64,000 nt of DNA from Nepenthes gracilis (Eukaryota > Streptophyta > Magnoliopsida > Caryophyllales > Nepenthaceae), in the NCBI GenBank assembly GCA_033239525.1, contig BSYO01000030.1:8779119-8843118 (forward strand), in the 5' to 3' direction. Shown here piece after piece: positions 33,501-45,928 of the stretch; within the stretch, counting starts at the first letter, position 1; every line of letters starts with the position of its first letter. A model generated the notes under the pieces. The model saw nothing but the letters and a program-made list of their open reading frames with translations, had not been told where the DNA came from and did no database searches. A program made the position numbers and the translations under genes.

Positions 33501-34915
33501 TTCCTTGAATGTGAAATGACTCATATCCCAGAATTGTAAAGCAAGTTTCTTATAAAAATAATCAATGGTTGCATAATTCCTTGACAACCAATCTATGCCC
33601 AAAATAACATCAAAATCATACATCTTCAGAAGAATCAAATCAACAGCTAAGGACAACTCATTCACTTCAACAGAACACCCAGGGTAAGAAATATCAATAA
33701 CGACAGAAGATTCCGTAGGGGTTAATACAACCAAAGAAAAATCAAGGGCCATAGGAGATGATGTAAGATGATGAGCAAATTGAGATAAAACGAAAGAATG
33801 GGAGGATCCAAAATCAAAAAGTACGGTACCGGAAGAGCCACAAATAAAAAAGATACCTTCCACCACATCATCAGACACCTTTGCTTCTTGAGCAGACATC
33901 GCAAAAGTCTTTCCTTACACAACGGGCTTAGGGATGTGGGCCTTCGTCGGATGAGAACACTCCTTGATTTTGTCCCCCATTTGGCTGCAATTAAAACACA
34001 CATCCATCAACTTATAACAAGGCTTATTTTCATACATCTTCCCACAGTGCTGGGATGAACTGATTGAAGCTTGCGAGGACGGTGGAGTCTGACTGCTCTT
34101 CTTTTCTGAATCTGGCTGCCTTAACCTCTTCGGTGGTCTCCTAGAACTCGTACTAGAGCTGGGACCAACCCTACTCTTACTCAGCGTCCTCTTCTTGAAG
34201 AATTCTTCCTTAGCGAGCTCCTTTTTGTGGATCAAAGTACGATCCAACACATCCGCATAAATTACCAATTTCAAAGTCGCTAACTGCTTGCGGATATCAT
34301 CCCGCAAACATTGAAGAAACTTTCTCGCCTTTCTCTCCTCTTCTACTATGTACGGAGCGTACCATGATAACTCTAGAAACTTTGTATCATACTCGGCAAC
34401 TGACCGGCTTTCTTGCCTCAAGCGGATAAACTCTTCCTCCTTATACTCACGGAGCGCAGATGGAAAGTACTTCTTTACAAATGTATTGTCAAACATAGGC
34501 CAGGTGACCTCATTCTCCGGCACACCCAAGGCCCTCTTCTTCATCTCCTACCAATGATGGGCCTCACCCTCCTATCGATAAGAGACAAACAATACATGAT
34601 CTTTCTCCGGACAGTAAATAATAATGAACACCTTCTTCAATCTCTTGAACTACGTATCCGCTTTAATCAGGTCTAACTCCCCCCAGAAACTCAGGAACTC
34701 TTTCTTGGACGAATCAATAATAAGCAGACGGTTCAAGATTAGTGGGAGTTTGAACTGGAGCAAGAACAGGCACTGGAGCAAGATTCCCTTGCCCCATGTT
34801 CTCGATGATATCTGCCATACGACCCAACAAATTCAGATACTCGGCCTCTCTATTTTACGGCTGGCCACCACCACGAGCTGACCTCCATCTTGGCGGCATA
34901 CGTGGCTACTAATGA
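33501..34915 (-). pseudogene. Ty3/gypsy gag and protease
   Basis: Gag of the same element: TWPMFDNTFVKKYFPSALRE, EEFIRLRQ, SVAEYDTKFLELS and RKARKFLQCLRDDIRKQL (34.5-34.28 kb), the classic chromovirus Gag. The zinc knuckle reads CFNCSQMGDKIKEC (about 33.99 kb), with Asp where the zinc-binding His belongs. The protease follows: LFDFGSSHSFV (33.82 kb), whose catalytic D-S/T-G is D-F-G, then DFDVILGIDWLSRN (33.58 kb). Both changes are single-base and inactivating. Stops and frameshifts fall at about 34.55, 33.91 and 33.45 kb. The start lies near 34.9 kb, about 200 bp from the primer site. Confidence 0.88.
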
Positions 34916-35117
34916 CTATTCTGAAACAAAAATAATATGAGTGAAGTAATTACAATTCTACCTGAACAAACATAACTAGCGGTCTAAATAGAGCAACTAG
35001 GATAGCTAAGACTACCCAATATAGTTTAACTATCATATGCCTACATCTATTTATTCCATCTAGCCTATACTATCCTAGGCTTCCACATAAGATTTAGATC
35101 AAGTTTAAGATATCTCT

Positions 35118-35129
35118 TCTCTGATACCA
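35118..35129 (-). other. Primer-binding site of the gypsy element
   Basis: The minus strand reads TGGTATCAGAGA, a near-perfect initiator tRNA-Met primer site. It lies 4 bp from the LTR end at 35134. Confidence 0.8.
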
Positions 35130-35133
35130 ACTA

Positions 35134-37195
35134 TGACGGGATATATTTTCTAACCGAAATCTGGCAGAATTCCTATAGTAAAACGCCCGTTCTGATATAA
35201 CTGTATAAATTCCTATATAGTACAAATAAACATCCACAATATCATCAATACATGATCCAAAAAGCCATAAATACCCGTGGTACCGATGTCATAATTTCGG
35301 TTACAATGTTGGCATAGACAAGAAGCTACTAGATACCTAGATAAACCATACAAACCTGAGAAAGTATATGTATCCATCAAATACAGTGGAAACTAAGCTA
35401 CATGTATATCACCATCATACATATGCATCGATATATACAAAACCATCAAAAATATACAAATGAGCTCCATAGAGTGCAAAACTACGAAACTAAGTCCTCA
35501 ATAGTCTCTTTCAAGTCTTTGAGCCTAATCGATTCCTAATCATCACTTCACCTCATCAGGTATAAGTACATGTTCATCTGAATGAAGAAAAAATAATAAT
35601 AAGTGAGTTAAATATTTAATAAGACACAATATAAATAAAGATAATAATCAATATATACAAAATATAGCAAAGGGTGAGCATAAGAGTAGAATATGAATAC
35701 ATAAGTATGAAATATGAACAAATTCCTTTTTGGAACACATTTATATTTCTCATTTTATTTATAATCCTTTTAAATTTTAAAACATGTAAAAAACTCATTA
35801 TTTTTGCGGACCAAGACCAGTAGGCTTTCCCAACTAACGATGCAGTTGAATGAGAAGAGGAATATGTTTACTTCTATACATTCTAAAGCATAAACCCACG
35901 TAATTCAACACCCCATGGTGAGCGGTATACCTTTCTTCTGATATAGAGGGCCATAAACATATGCCACTATGTCTCTTGTGACCCAGAGGCAATTATCATA
36001 CTTTCACAATAATATCTTAAGGTATGTCAAGGAATACAACAATTTGAAATACAAATGTTTAGTCCAATTTATATTTACCTGTTCTTTAAAAAATTTCATG
36101 CTCATTTATAACACTTAGTTCTTATTCTGGGAGAATGATTCAGCAAGCATAATATGTCATGGAATTTTCCTCTTATCCTTCTCATAATTTGTACAATTTT
36201 TAAGAATTTAGGTTTCACATGACTTGAGTTATATGTATAATGAACAAAAAGTATGAAAAAATTAGAAATTCTTACCACCATGAGCCAAATATAATTTTAG
36301 AACTTCTGGATAATAAATTCCTTCACCAATACGTATAACGTAATTTTTGAAACATATACAAGATAACATAAATAAAGTACATGCGAAATAATATCCCGAT
36401 TCATGTTCGATAATATTTTCAGTTTATATAAAATTAACATAAATAAAATATATGTGAATAAATGTCAAATAATCGAAGTATCCACGTTCATAAAATTAGG
36501 GTTTCAAGTTTCTAGAGCCATATCATGCAAAATTTCCAATTAAATCAGAAAATTACAAAGGTGCGTGGGTTAGGATTTGGTGGGATCAAAATACCGCACA
36601 AATCTTATATGTCGGATATGAAATCGAAATATTTACATACTCAATACATGGGTAATATAAAGATAAATACATGGATGGGTATCGGGATAAAAATACCCAA
36701 AAGGATCGCAATAAAAGTGAAAAGAGAGAAAGAAAAGAATATGAGTGCACTTACCTTGACTCGATCTATAACTTTTCTAACTAGTTCTAAGCCGGATTCG
36801 AATTCAGGAGCCTTGATTTCCTCATTCTCTCTCTTCTCCTTCGTGCTCTCTCTCTCTCTCTCTCCCTTTCTCTCTGGACCGTTGCAATTTTACATGTAAA
36901 AATCCCGAACACGCTTTTATAATCAAACTGGAGCTTGAGCGCCAAGGTCACCGAAGGGCCATGCTCGAGTGCTCATCGAGCGTGACATTCTGTTAGATGC
37001 ACCCCGGATCGTGCCTCGGGCGCGGGCATTCTATCAGACGCGCCCTGGGCTTGCCTCGGGCGCCAGTTGAGCATTGGGCCTCCCAACCTCTCTTTTTGCT
37101 TCCAATGCTAATTTTTCGTGCACACTTAAGTCTAATATTAATTATATTATATAAATTAATTCTCAATTACTATATTTGAAATCTAAAACCTCACA
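35134..37195 (-). repeat. 5' LTR of the gypsy (Tekay/del-like) element
   Basis: On the minus strand it starts TGTGAGGTTTTAG and ends ATCCCGTCA, about 2.06 kb, normal for this lineage. It has a TATA-like TTATAAAAG (about 36918 on the minus strand), then a GA-rich leader with a CT microsatellite on the + strand (36845-36864), a donor-like AAGGTAAGTG at about 36.75 kb, and a long AT-rich 3' part. The outer end interrupts an older gypsy RT frame exactly after GCCCCGAT, fixing the insertion point. The open frames at 36.5-37.18 kb are LTR sequence. Confidence 0.75.
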
Positions 37196-37640
37196 ATCGG
37201 GGCAATCACCAAATGATCCTTTAACTCCTAAAAACATCTTCCACGGTCCGTATTGCAATTAAATGCCACCTTTTGCATTAGGCAGGTTAACAACATCATA
37301 ATTCTTAAGAAATTTCTCACAAACTTTCCATAGTATTCAACTAACATAATAAAACTTTGTAATTCTGCTACTATTGTTGGTTAGCACCAACTTGTGAGCA
37401 CTTCAATTTTTTTTTAGATCAATCAAGACACCTCCTTTTAACATAAAATGGCTTAGGAAAGAAACTTCCCCAAGCTAAAAATCCACTTTTTAAACTTGGT
37501 ATATCATCATCTTTTTCTGATTGTTTACAATACAATCTTCAAATAAATTTTGTACTCTTTGTAACTCCTTAAATATATCAATATATCTTCAATAAAGATA
37601 ACCATGAATTAACCTAGATAGGGTTTAAACTGTGATTATT
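37196..37640 (-). pseudogene. Older gypsy RT fragment, insertion target
   Basis: Minus-strand fragment of a Ty3/gypsy reverse transcriptase: FMVIFIEDILIYLRS (an altered form of VFIDDILIY), then KIVL, KFKKWIFSLG, and VEYYGKFVRNF ahead of ELKDHLVIAPI. It is full of stops (for example about 37.45 kb) and lacks everything before and after. It ends in the middle of the ELKDHLV..APIL motif at the LTR of the Tekay-like element, so the latter inserted here. The other half was not found beyond the rearranged left LTR. Confidence 0.75.
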
Positions 37641-38141
37641 CGGACCTGACCATCAACCATAGATCCGAATCATTATATTAACTTTCAAAATGATATGAAT
37701 ATTTATGATGAATAACCTCATAAATGAAATATAGATAACAATCATAAATACTCCTAACCAAAAACAATTGTAATATGTAAAGTTTAACATACATCACTAT
37801 CAATAATGGAGACACAACCCCTGAAAATAATCTCTTAAAACCAGTAAATAACTACTAATTCTAACATAAAAAAAACTCCGAGATGCTTAACAAGTAAGCA
37901 ACTCTGCTAAACTCGATCAATGGTTCTCGGCAAGTAAAAATATTCAACAAAAAGGATAATATTAATATTAATAAATTTTGGGTTAGTCAATAACAATAAT
38001 TATAAAAGTAATAAATGCAATAACAATGCTTGATACGACAATACTGCCCACGAATCATGTATCTCAGTCATAATATGACTCAAATGCGAATCTTAATAAC
38101 AAATGAATTTTCTGTATCAAAATATTAATCAAAACAATAAG
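37641..38141. other. AT-rich non-coding DNA
   Basis: Nothing recognisable; it separates the old RT fragment from the truncated Tat-type element. Confidence 0.5.
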
Positions 38142-38235
38142 GATTCTTTGAATCCGAACACCAATAAAAATGACTTGGATTCTTCGAATCTAAATAGCAA
38201 CAAAAACAATATGGATTCCATTAAATTTAGATATC
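38142..38235. repeat. 36-bp tandem repeat at a retroelement breakpoint
   Basis: Units start at 38142, 38178 and 38214 (partial), each beginning GATTC(T/C) and containing an AACA or AAAAACAAT tail. The partial third unit overlaps the point where the RNase H frame of the Tat-type element is lost. Confidence 0.75.
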
Positions 38236-39760
38236 GCTGAAAACAGCTAGTCTCTTGGCTGAGCGCACCTTTGCTAATCTTAACTCCGCTAATAGGGTTT
38301 CATATTCGGTAACATTATTGGTAGCCGGGAAGTCGAGTTTAATGAAGTATTTCATCTCAAACTCGTCGGGGGTCGTGAGGACCACTCCTGCTCCACTGGC
38401 GTTAGTGGAGGATCCGTCCACATGGAGCATCCATTCCATGTGCTATCCGCGTTCTTCTGAGGGTTGTTCTTCGAGAATCGGGGTCATGATCTCAACAATA
38501 AAGTCAGCCAAAGCCTGCGCCTTTATGGCTGGCCTGGGCCTGAACTCAATGTCAAACTCGCCTAACTCGATAGCCTACTTTACCAACTATCCAGAAATAT
38601 TTTTAGAGTATGGTCTTCAGAGGCTGGTCAGTGAGAACCACGATGCGGCGCCTGAAAGTAGGGCATTAGTTTTCGCACGGAGAATATCAGAGCTAAGGCT
38701 AACTTTTCCGTGCCCGAGTAGCGCGTCTCTGGGTCGGTCAATATTTTGCTCATATAGTAGACCGGCCGTTGGGTATTGGAGTCCTAGCTTACGAGGGCGG
38801 AGCTGAGGGACATCTCCGATACTGCCAAGTAGAGGTACAGCTCTTCGCCGACCTTGGGCGATGTTAGTAACGGCGGGCTAGCCAGGTACTGCTTCAACTC
38901 ATCGAAAGTCGCCTGGCAATCTGCCGTCCATTAGAAACCATTTGATTTTGTTCCCCTCAGCGCCTTAAAGAATGACTGATACTTGTCGCTAGACTTTGCT
39001 AGGAAGCAAGACAAGGCCGCCAATCGTCCCGTCAGTCGCTGCACATCCTTGACGCTTTGTGGGGGAGCCATGTCCACGAGGGCCTTGATCATCTCTGGGT
39101 TTGCTTCGATCCCTCATTGGGAGACGATGAAACCCAGGAATTTTTTAGAGGCCACACCGAAGACACACTTAGTCGGATTCAACTTCATTTGATACCTACG
39201 AAGCACTTCAAAGGACTCCGCCAGATTGCTAATATGGTCGCCCATAACTCTGCTCTTGACGAGTATGTTGTCAACATAGACTTTCATATTGTGGCTGATC
39301 TATTTTTCGAACGTTTTGTTCACAAGTCGCTGGTAGGTGGTTTTCGCATTCTTCAATCCAAAGGGTATCACTTTATAGCAATAGGTCCCCTAGTTTGTCA
39401 TGAACGAAGTATGCTCTTCGTCATCCGGATTCATCCGGATCTGGTTGTAGCCTGAGTAGGCATCCATGAAACTCAAGAGCTCATGTTTGGATGTTGAGTC
39501 CACCAGCAGGTCGATTTTGGGTAAAGGAAAGCTGTCTTTTGGGCAAGTATTGTTAACGTCGGTGAAATCAACGCACATTCTCCACTTCCTGTTGCTCTTC
39601 TTTACCAAGACGACGTTGGAGAGCCAATCAGGGTATTGCACCTCCCTGATGAATCCGGCCTCGAACAGTTTCTTTACTTCCTCCCGGATGGCGATTAGCT
39701 TTTCCACTGAGTGGTTTCTTTGCTTCTACCTGATAGGTTTCCGATCCAGGTTGAGGCCCA
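38225..39760 (-). pseudogene. Ty3/gypsy Tat-lineage RT and RNase H, 3' truncated
   Basis: RT begins near 39.71 kb with EEVKKLFEAGFIREV, WRMCVDFTDVNNTCPKDS and SFMDAYSGYNQI (39.6-39.45 kb). The catalytic box reads YVDNILVKS (about 39.27 kb): the second Asp of YVDD is Asn, which should kill polymerisation. Then LTGRLAALSCFLAKS and the RNase H of the RT domain. The extra archaeal-type RNase H that marks the Tat lineage is clear: LHVDGSSTNASGAG, NVTEYETLLAEL and VFSD (38.42-38.23 kb), with its acidic residues in place. The frame ends there, at a 36-bp tandem repeat; integrase and 3' LTR are absent. Stops occur at about 39.39 and 39.32 kb, among others. Confidence 0.88.
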
Positions 39761-42182
39761 GCTTGTGGACCATTATCCGATTTGGGATCCTAGGCATGTC
39801 AGCGGGAGTCCATATGAAGATGTTAGCATTCCGTCACATGAACGTGATCAGTTCTTCGTGTAGCGCGCCGGTGAGTGAGCCACCGATTCGCACGCACCTT
39901 TCGGGATTGTCCAGATTCAGTGGGACTAAGTCGGTTGCCTCACCAGACTGTGCTTTCTGCAAGGTTGCCTCATCTCAATGGTTAAGTTCTCCCACTATTT
40001 TGGTGCTGTCGTTAGGAGCGATTTCGAACATGTAGCATGTCCGTCCAGTGACTTAGTCACCCAGTACTTCGCCCACACCGTATGGCATTGAAAATTTTAT
40101 TTTAAGATGTGGTATTAAAGTGACGGCACCGAACGCTATTAGGCATGGCCGGCCTAGTATTGCGTTGTACACAGAGGGCAAGTTGACTACGAAGAAGGTG
40201 AGTGTACGACTTGCCGTTCTTGGGTACGTTCCTAAGGTGACTTCTAGTCTGATCGTCCCTTAAATGGACACCGGTTCGTTGTCGAGGCCATACAATGGGC
40301 ATTCTGCAGATTTTAGTTGACTCCTTTTCAAACCGAGTTTAAAAAACGCATCAAGGTAAAGCAAATCACGTAAACTTTCATTATCAATAAATACACGTTT
40401 CATCTGGTAGTCAACGCTACCGTCGAAAACGAGTATGATATAACGAGGGGATCTACATGGGGGAACTACATGTGCCAAGTCATCGTCACTAAAACTAATG
40501 ACGTTGTCAGTAGTGCGCTGCTACTTCCTCCCTGCATGCTGATCTCTGTTGTCCGCCGGAGTCTTGATTGGCCGAGTGGTGATTATGTTGACCACTCCTG
40601 CCGCGACCCGGTTCCGTGGTGGAGAGGTCCCTGATCCTTCTCTGCCCCCATTGCAAGAGCTTTGACCAAGGCCTTTGACAAATCTGGTGAGGTGGCCTAT
40701 TCTGATTAGTCCTCAATCTCCTTCTGAAGAGTCTTGCAGTCCTTTGTGAAGTTCCCGAGTGATTGATGAAAATCACAGTACTTGGCTAGATTTCCTCCCT
40801 CCGCCTTCTCAAGTGGTTTTGGTCACTTAAGGAACTTCTCCCCATGGATCTGCATGAGAACGTTTGAGCGTGTATCAGTTAACGGCGTCAGGATGATGGG
40901 TCCGTAGTCCTTGTGCTCTAATGGCCCAGTCCTGTGGCGCTTTTGGTGGGAGTAATTACCACTGTTGTGCTTCCTCTTTCCTTCAGGCGGAAAAGAGCGA
41001 GGCTGTTCAGGCTGGTCAGGATGTTTCGCCTCATTGGCCTCCTCTGCTGCTGCATAGGCCCTGGTGATAGCCTCTACTTTCCGAAAGGTCTGCGGATTCT
41101 TATGCACCATGTGCCTAAAGAACTCTCCATGCGCCAGCGTCGAAATGAAACTGCCTAATTTCATTTCCTTTGTGAGTCAGGGGATCTGCCCGGTTTCTGC
41201 CACAAAGCGATCTAGAAACCTCCGTGGGTTTTCTCCATATTTCTACTTGATATACGATAGATACCATGACTGTTTTTTCTCCCTGCGGCTGGAGGCGTAC
41301 TGAGATAAAAAAAGATCCACAGGCTCCTGAAAGCTTCGGATCGAGTCTGGGGGAGATGATGGAACCAAATACGCGGGCCCCCTTTTAGAGTGAGGGGGAA
41401 GCAGCGACACATGGCTACGTCGTCCAATCCTTGTAGACCCAGATGGGTGTAGAAGTGGGCGAGATGGTCGACAGGATCTGCACTCTGATCGTAAGAGTCA
41501 AGGGCAGGCATCTTGAACTTCGCCGGTATAGGATGGTTCAAGATCTCCGCCGTGAAGGGAGATCTGTCGATGTTGGCGGTGCGTTCATCGTTTTTGAAGA
41601 CGTGGTTCCATATCTTCTCCAGCCTTGGATCTGCTAGAACGGTGTTAGTAGATCTTTTGGAGTTGAGATATACTCTTAACTTCATTTTTTCTCGGTTGGT
41701 CTAGCAGCTAGGACAGCTGCTGCCTCTGGCTGATCTTGCATCCCGGGAGGTTCCCTCCTGAGCCTGGGGCCTAGACTCCACTCGGGAGTATTTAGGGTTC
41801 CTTCATTCCGGACTTTCATCCGGAGTTGCATTGGTTTCTTGCTCCTCACGCCTTAAACGACTTTGGGCGTGTGAGGATACTGGCGTGGAAGCGCTAGTCA
41901 GTCTTCCAGTCCGTTGGGCCGAAACTTTTTCCTTTGGCCTCCTCGTCTGAACGTCGATGCTGGGGCAACTACTGGTGCAGCCCCCAGCTGTGCTTGCTCC
42001 TGGCGGGCACAGAGTATCTAGAGCATCCTGTCTGTATTATGCATGTGCTCCGCCACGTTTTGGAAAAAGGATGCCGGAATTCCATCGGCTATCCCGTTGA
42101 CCACAGCGCCAATGGCGTGGTCCTGGTTTGGTGAAACTACGTCTCGGGCCAGCTAGCTTGCTTGTGCCCTTGTGTTCACCAT
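39761..42182 (-). pseudogene. Ty3/gypsy Tat-lineage gag and protease
   Basis: Starts at an ATG at 42182 (MVNTRAQAS). The Gag core is SPFTAEILNHPIPAKFKMP, DPVDHLAHFYTHLGLQG and RCFPLTLKGGPRIWF (41.58-41.36 kb), typical of Tat elements. A knuckle-like YCDFHQSLGNFTKDC lies at about 40.75 kb. The protease region has VFIDNESLRDLLYLDAF (about 40.38 kb), where the usual D-N-G active site reads D-N-E, and later NAILGRPCL (about 40.15 kb). Stops and frameshifts occur at about 42.15, 41.87, 41.2, 40.82 and 40.5 kb. The order gag, protease, RT, RNase H continues without a gap into the next domain to the left. Confidence 0.85.
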
Positions 42183-42248
42183 TTTGTTCAGGAATGTTGA
42201 TTGGAAAGAGAGTTTCTGAGAAACGCGGTTGACTTTTTGTAAGCGCTT

Positions 42249-42264
42249 CCCACAGACGATGCCA
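42249..42264 (-). other. Primer-binding site of the Tat-type element
   Basis: The minus strand reads TGGCATCGTCTGTGGG, close to the TGGCGCCGTCTGTGGG found just inside the LTR of many Tat elements. It is separated from the LTR end by ATGA. Confidence 0.7.
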
Positions 42265-42268
42265 ATGA

Positions 42269-43334
42269 TGTGTACATGGATTTGATTTCGAACAGTTTTC
42301 AATTCGGGTGGTTGATTTGATCCGACTCCATTCGCTGAGTCTGAATCCTGCACACCACTACAGAAAACGAGAGGTCAGGTGCTGGTGGGAGGTTATCCCT
42401 CCGAAAACACTCCGACGCTCAAGTCAGTAACAAACCTTCAAACTTTGGAAGGGAATTGGTAAGTAAAAGAGAGAGAGAGAATGAATTTATCGGGAGTGTT
42501 GGCCTGTAAAAGTAGAGACGATCCTGTGACTCGTTGAGAGTATGAATTCCAACTCGCTTGTCACGGAGAACGAGTGGAAGTTGTGTCCCGAAAGCGTGGA
42601 AGCTTTGGATGACGGTTCTTTGAGAGCGGGAGAAGACTCTGTGATCTGGAGGCCTCGAGTGGGGTTGGAAGGTGAGCGTTTTAGAGAGAGTTATGCTCAA
42701 GCACTGTCTGCGTTTGTGGTTCAGATTGTATAAGAAAGCATTTGTTGTCTTAGACAGCGTGTGTTCTTCTCAAAAGCGTGTCCTTCAGAGTGGAGACTCT
42801 GGGTTTATATAGAAGGTGAGGAAAGCGACCTTCCTTGGCAAGGAGGGAGGCCTTCTTTGAGTTGGTGGGCGTGATTGGCGTGATTTGATGGATCGTTTCC
42901 TTTCTGAGCAGTATAACAGATCTCCCAATTGTCTGCTTTCCTTTTATATTTTTGTGACCGTTAGCCTCCATTGTTGGGAATGAGAGAAAATTTGGCACCT
43001 TCCTTATCGGGAAGGCGCTGAATCCGTTACAGCATTTTTAGAGGAGATCGACTTTAAGGAAAGTGTGTAATTAAGGAAAAGATCGTTACTTTTCGTGTAC
43101 GGGATCACCTGCCAAATTGGGCCTGGTCCGTATTAGGTTTAACGTTTTTCGCTGCCTGTTACTATAGTAGTTCCGGTCAATAGAAATATTAATTGCCTTG
43201 AAAGAGCTCTTGTGGCCGTTTGTCTGTACGTTGGACGGTCAACGCGTTAGCGTTGACCGTCTAACTCGCGTTAGGCCTTTCTGAATTTTAGGCCGCTTCC
43301 CCATTGGGCCTGCCAGCTATGGGCCTACCCATCA
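42269..43334 (-). repeat. 5' LTR of the Tat-type element
   Basis: The minus strand starts TGATGGGTAGGCCC and ends CATGTACACA, about 1.07 kb. A TATA-like CTATATAAACC on the minus strand at about 42809 precedes the leader, and the conserved TACTGACTTGAGCGTCGGAG of Tat LTRs lies at about 42.41-42.43 kb. The + strand Tat-type LTR at 57.78 kb also begins TGATGGG, which supports the outer boundary. Confidence 0.65.
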
Positions 43335-44510
43335 ATACTGTATATTTTTTAATATTTTTATATAAATATAAATTTTTAATAAATATATTAAAAATTAAAA
43401 ATATTTATATACTAGTTCAGTTTCTTTTCTAGATGAGTATAATTAAAACTTTTGATTTAGATAATCAGTCCTTATTTGGCCTGATCTAATTTACTGGTTA
43501 AAAATTTTTATCTAAATTAGACATGTATTCGATTTCTTCTTGATTTTAATCACATTTATTTTTTGACAAATTTTGCTAATAAAATAACTCTTGAAAATAA
43601 TTTGGAAAATTTTAGATAATCAGTTAATAAACTTGTGGAGAAATAAATGGCTCAAAGATAATCATACCTTTTTAAGGTAAAGAAGGTAGCAAAATGTCAA
43701 GGAGAGAAAGGGGTAATTATTTTATTTATTGATCTTAAAATTATTATAATGTGAACTTTATTATGTATAAATAATTTATGTTAAATTCCTCATTTTTAAA
43801 CCTTGTCATAATACACACATATAACCAAAAAAAAAAATAAAATTAAATTAAAGGGTAAAGTTTTAAAACACATATTCTCTTTGAATTATAAAATTGAAAT
43901 TATAATTTAAAAATTGAAGTATTTTTTAATTAAATTATAATTAGAGTTTGGAAAATTTTAATATTATTCTTTAAATAGTATAAAAATTATATTTTTGGAA
44001 TAAAATATAAAATTAATGTATAACTAATTTTTAATTCATACATAAAAAAAAGTAATAAAATATAAATTTTAAAATTTTAAATATACAAAATTTGATATAA
44101 TACAATTTTTTTTAAAAAAAAATTATTTTTGGACATAAAATTTTTCATAGATATATATTATTTAAATATATTTTTAGATAATACTTTTATTTAAACACTA
44201 ACAAAAAAATTTAAATAATAACTTTATATAATTTTTAAAAAAATTAAAAAAGAGAATTGTATTCTAGTCACTTTTATCTAATCCAAATAATCTTTTATTT
44301 TATCCCATGAGTTTTGTTATATTTGATTGTACTATACCTACATGATAGATAATTTTTAGCTTTAAAATTAAAATTATTACTTTATTCCTGAAAATATTAA
44401 AAAATTATTTTATATTATTTTTCAGTCCTCATGAATTAAAATATGAAATAAAAACTTTTGATTTCATCTGATATTAACTAATAGAATTAAAATTAAACAT
44501 AAATTTTGTT
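43335..44510. other. AT-rich non-coding DNA
   Basis: No gene or repeat boundary is visible between the two Tat-type LTRs. Confidence 0.5.
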
Positions 44511-45200
44511 GCATACCAATAATATGGGTTATCTTACGGATCAGGAGACCGCAAATCGGATCTTTATTTTAGTCGATTTGATGCAGATTCGGTCTCCATA
44601 ATCTTGAATTTGAATCCTGTACAATACAACTGAAAATTAGATGTTAGAGGTCGGCGAGAATTGCTCCCACCATAAACCCTCAGACGTTTAAGTCAGATGC
44701 CTTTTCAAGAATATATAAAGATAAATGGAGGATGCATATTTGATGGATGGAGTATTTTGTTGCGTTCAACCGGTGAACGGTTTAGAGGTATGCTTCCGAA
44801 GGGATGTCACCTGAAGGGAGATCTCTTAGAGGGAGAGGGAGATCATTTGGATGGGTTCCTGGAAAATTATTTTGGCCACCTGGGATGATGGAGGGATGGC
44901 CTCTTTAAGATGGATTATCTCTCTGGCCATTTCTCTCAGCTTTATTTCTAGAGATTTTCGGCCGTTTTCCTCCCATTCTTTTCCCCTCATTTCTTTTTTC
45001 TTTCGGGTCCCATTTTTTTGGATGATGATCCTTATATAATTGGAGGATAGTCATTCTTATCCGTGACCAATTGCAAATATAACCGCCGGATTTCACTTAT
45101 CCGTAACCATGCCAAGATAAATGGTCAGCCACACTTATTCGTAACCAATCGCCAGAAAATAACCGCTTATCGGATTGGATAAAGTGATTTGAAGCGGTTT
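44511..45200 (-). repeat. Tat-type LTR, solo or truncated
   Basis: The segment at 44.60-44.70 kb aligns with 42.34-42.43 kb: GAATCCTG(T/C)AC, AGAGGTC, and CCAGACGTTTAAGTCAG against CCGACGCTCAAGTCAG. A TATA-like TTATATAAGG on the minus strand lies near 45035. No internal sequence adjoins it, and neither end shows a clean TG or CA. The 8-bp inverted pair GGAGACCG and CGGTCTCC occurs at about 44.55 and 44.59 kb. Confidence 0.55.
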
Positions 45201-45807
45201 TTTAATTGATATATCTTTGTCCATCAAATTTAAATTTTAATTTTTGATTTTAAATCAAATCAAATAGGGTTAAAATTTTTTTATAGAATAAAGTTAGCAA
45301 TCTAATAAAAGTACGAAAACAGAATTAAGAAAAGTAAAATTGACAATTTAATTAAAAATGCGAAAAAAAAAATATTAATAATTTTGATATTTTCGGAACC
45401 GAGGGTGTAGAGTACTGAACGCTCTCAGGTCGCTTCTTCCTCGTACTACTCATCCTTTTTCTCTCATCCTCTTGCCTTCGTTTCTTTCTCCGCTCTCTGT
45501 TCCCTTCTTTATCAGGCTAGTTAAAATTTTCAATTTTACATTTAAATTTGTAGTTTAATTATTTGTTCTTGCAGGTAATTCTCCTTTCTTTATTTGTCAC
45601 TGTGATTGTTGTAAGTTATTGTGAGTTTATAATTGCTTGTGGAGGAGCTAGAGTTTTGGAGAAAAATGAGCAGCAGCAGAGCTTCCTGGACATTTCCAAT
45701 TTCCCCAGGCTTTTGAAATTGCATGCTTTCTTCCCAAATCGATGAGTCATTTGTACTAAACGCGATGCTTTGCTTGACAAGGCAGCCAAGTTAGGGTCTC
45801 CACCTCC

Positions 45808-45814
45808 TATATAA
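45808..45814 (+). promoter_or_regulatory. TATA box of SCY2
   Basis: TATATAA, 42-48 bp upstream of the SCY2 start codon. It implies a very short 5' UTR beginning near 45840. Confidence 0.5.
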
Positions 45815-45855
45815 CTATCTCTTCAGCGCTTCAACTCTTCGCTTGTGCTTCCGCC

Positions 45856-45928
45856 ATGGAGGCTACTATGTTGAGTTCCATCCATTTGAGTCCCAAAATT
45901 TCGGCACCGAAGCATAACAAGAATCGGG
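45856..45928 (+). CDS. SCY2: SCY2 exon 1: chloroplast SecY-like translocase
   Basis: Start codon ATG at 45856 in the context GCCATGG, giving MEATMLSSIHLSPKISAP, a Ser-rich, acid-poor start of a chloroplast transit peptide. The exon has 24 codons plus one base and ends CGGG before the donor GTGAAC. Joining it to 49519 keeps the frame. SCY2 is the second plastid SecY-type translocon subunit; in Arabidopsis it is essential and acts in the inner envelope rather than the thylakoid. Intron 1 is 3.59 kb and contains an LTR-like repeat. Confidence 0.75.

Noticed and set aside
36525..37179. Two + strand frames of 124 and 60 codons
   Set aside because: Antisense readings of the gypsy 5' LTR, including its CT microsatellite.
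45563..45745. A 60-codon + strand frame just upstream of SCY2
   Set aside because: No family resemblance and it stops before the SCY2 TATA motif; an upstream exon of another gene cannot be supported.
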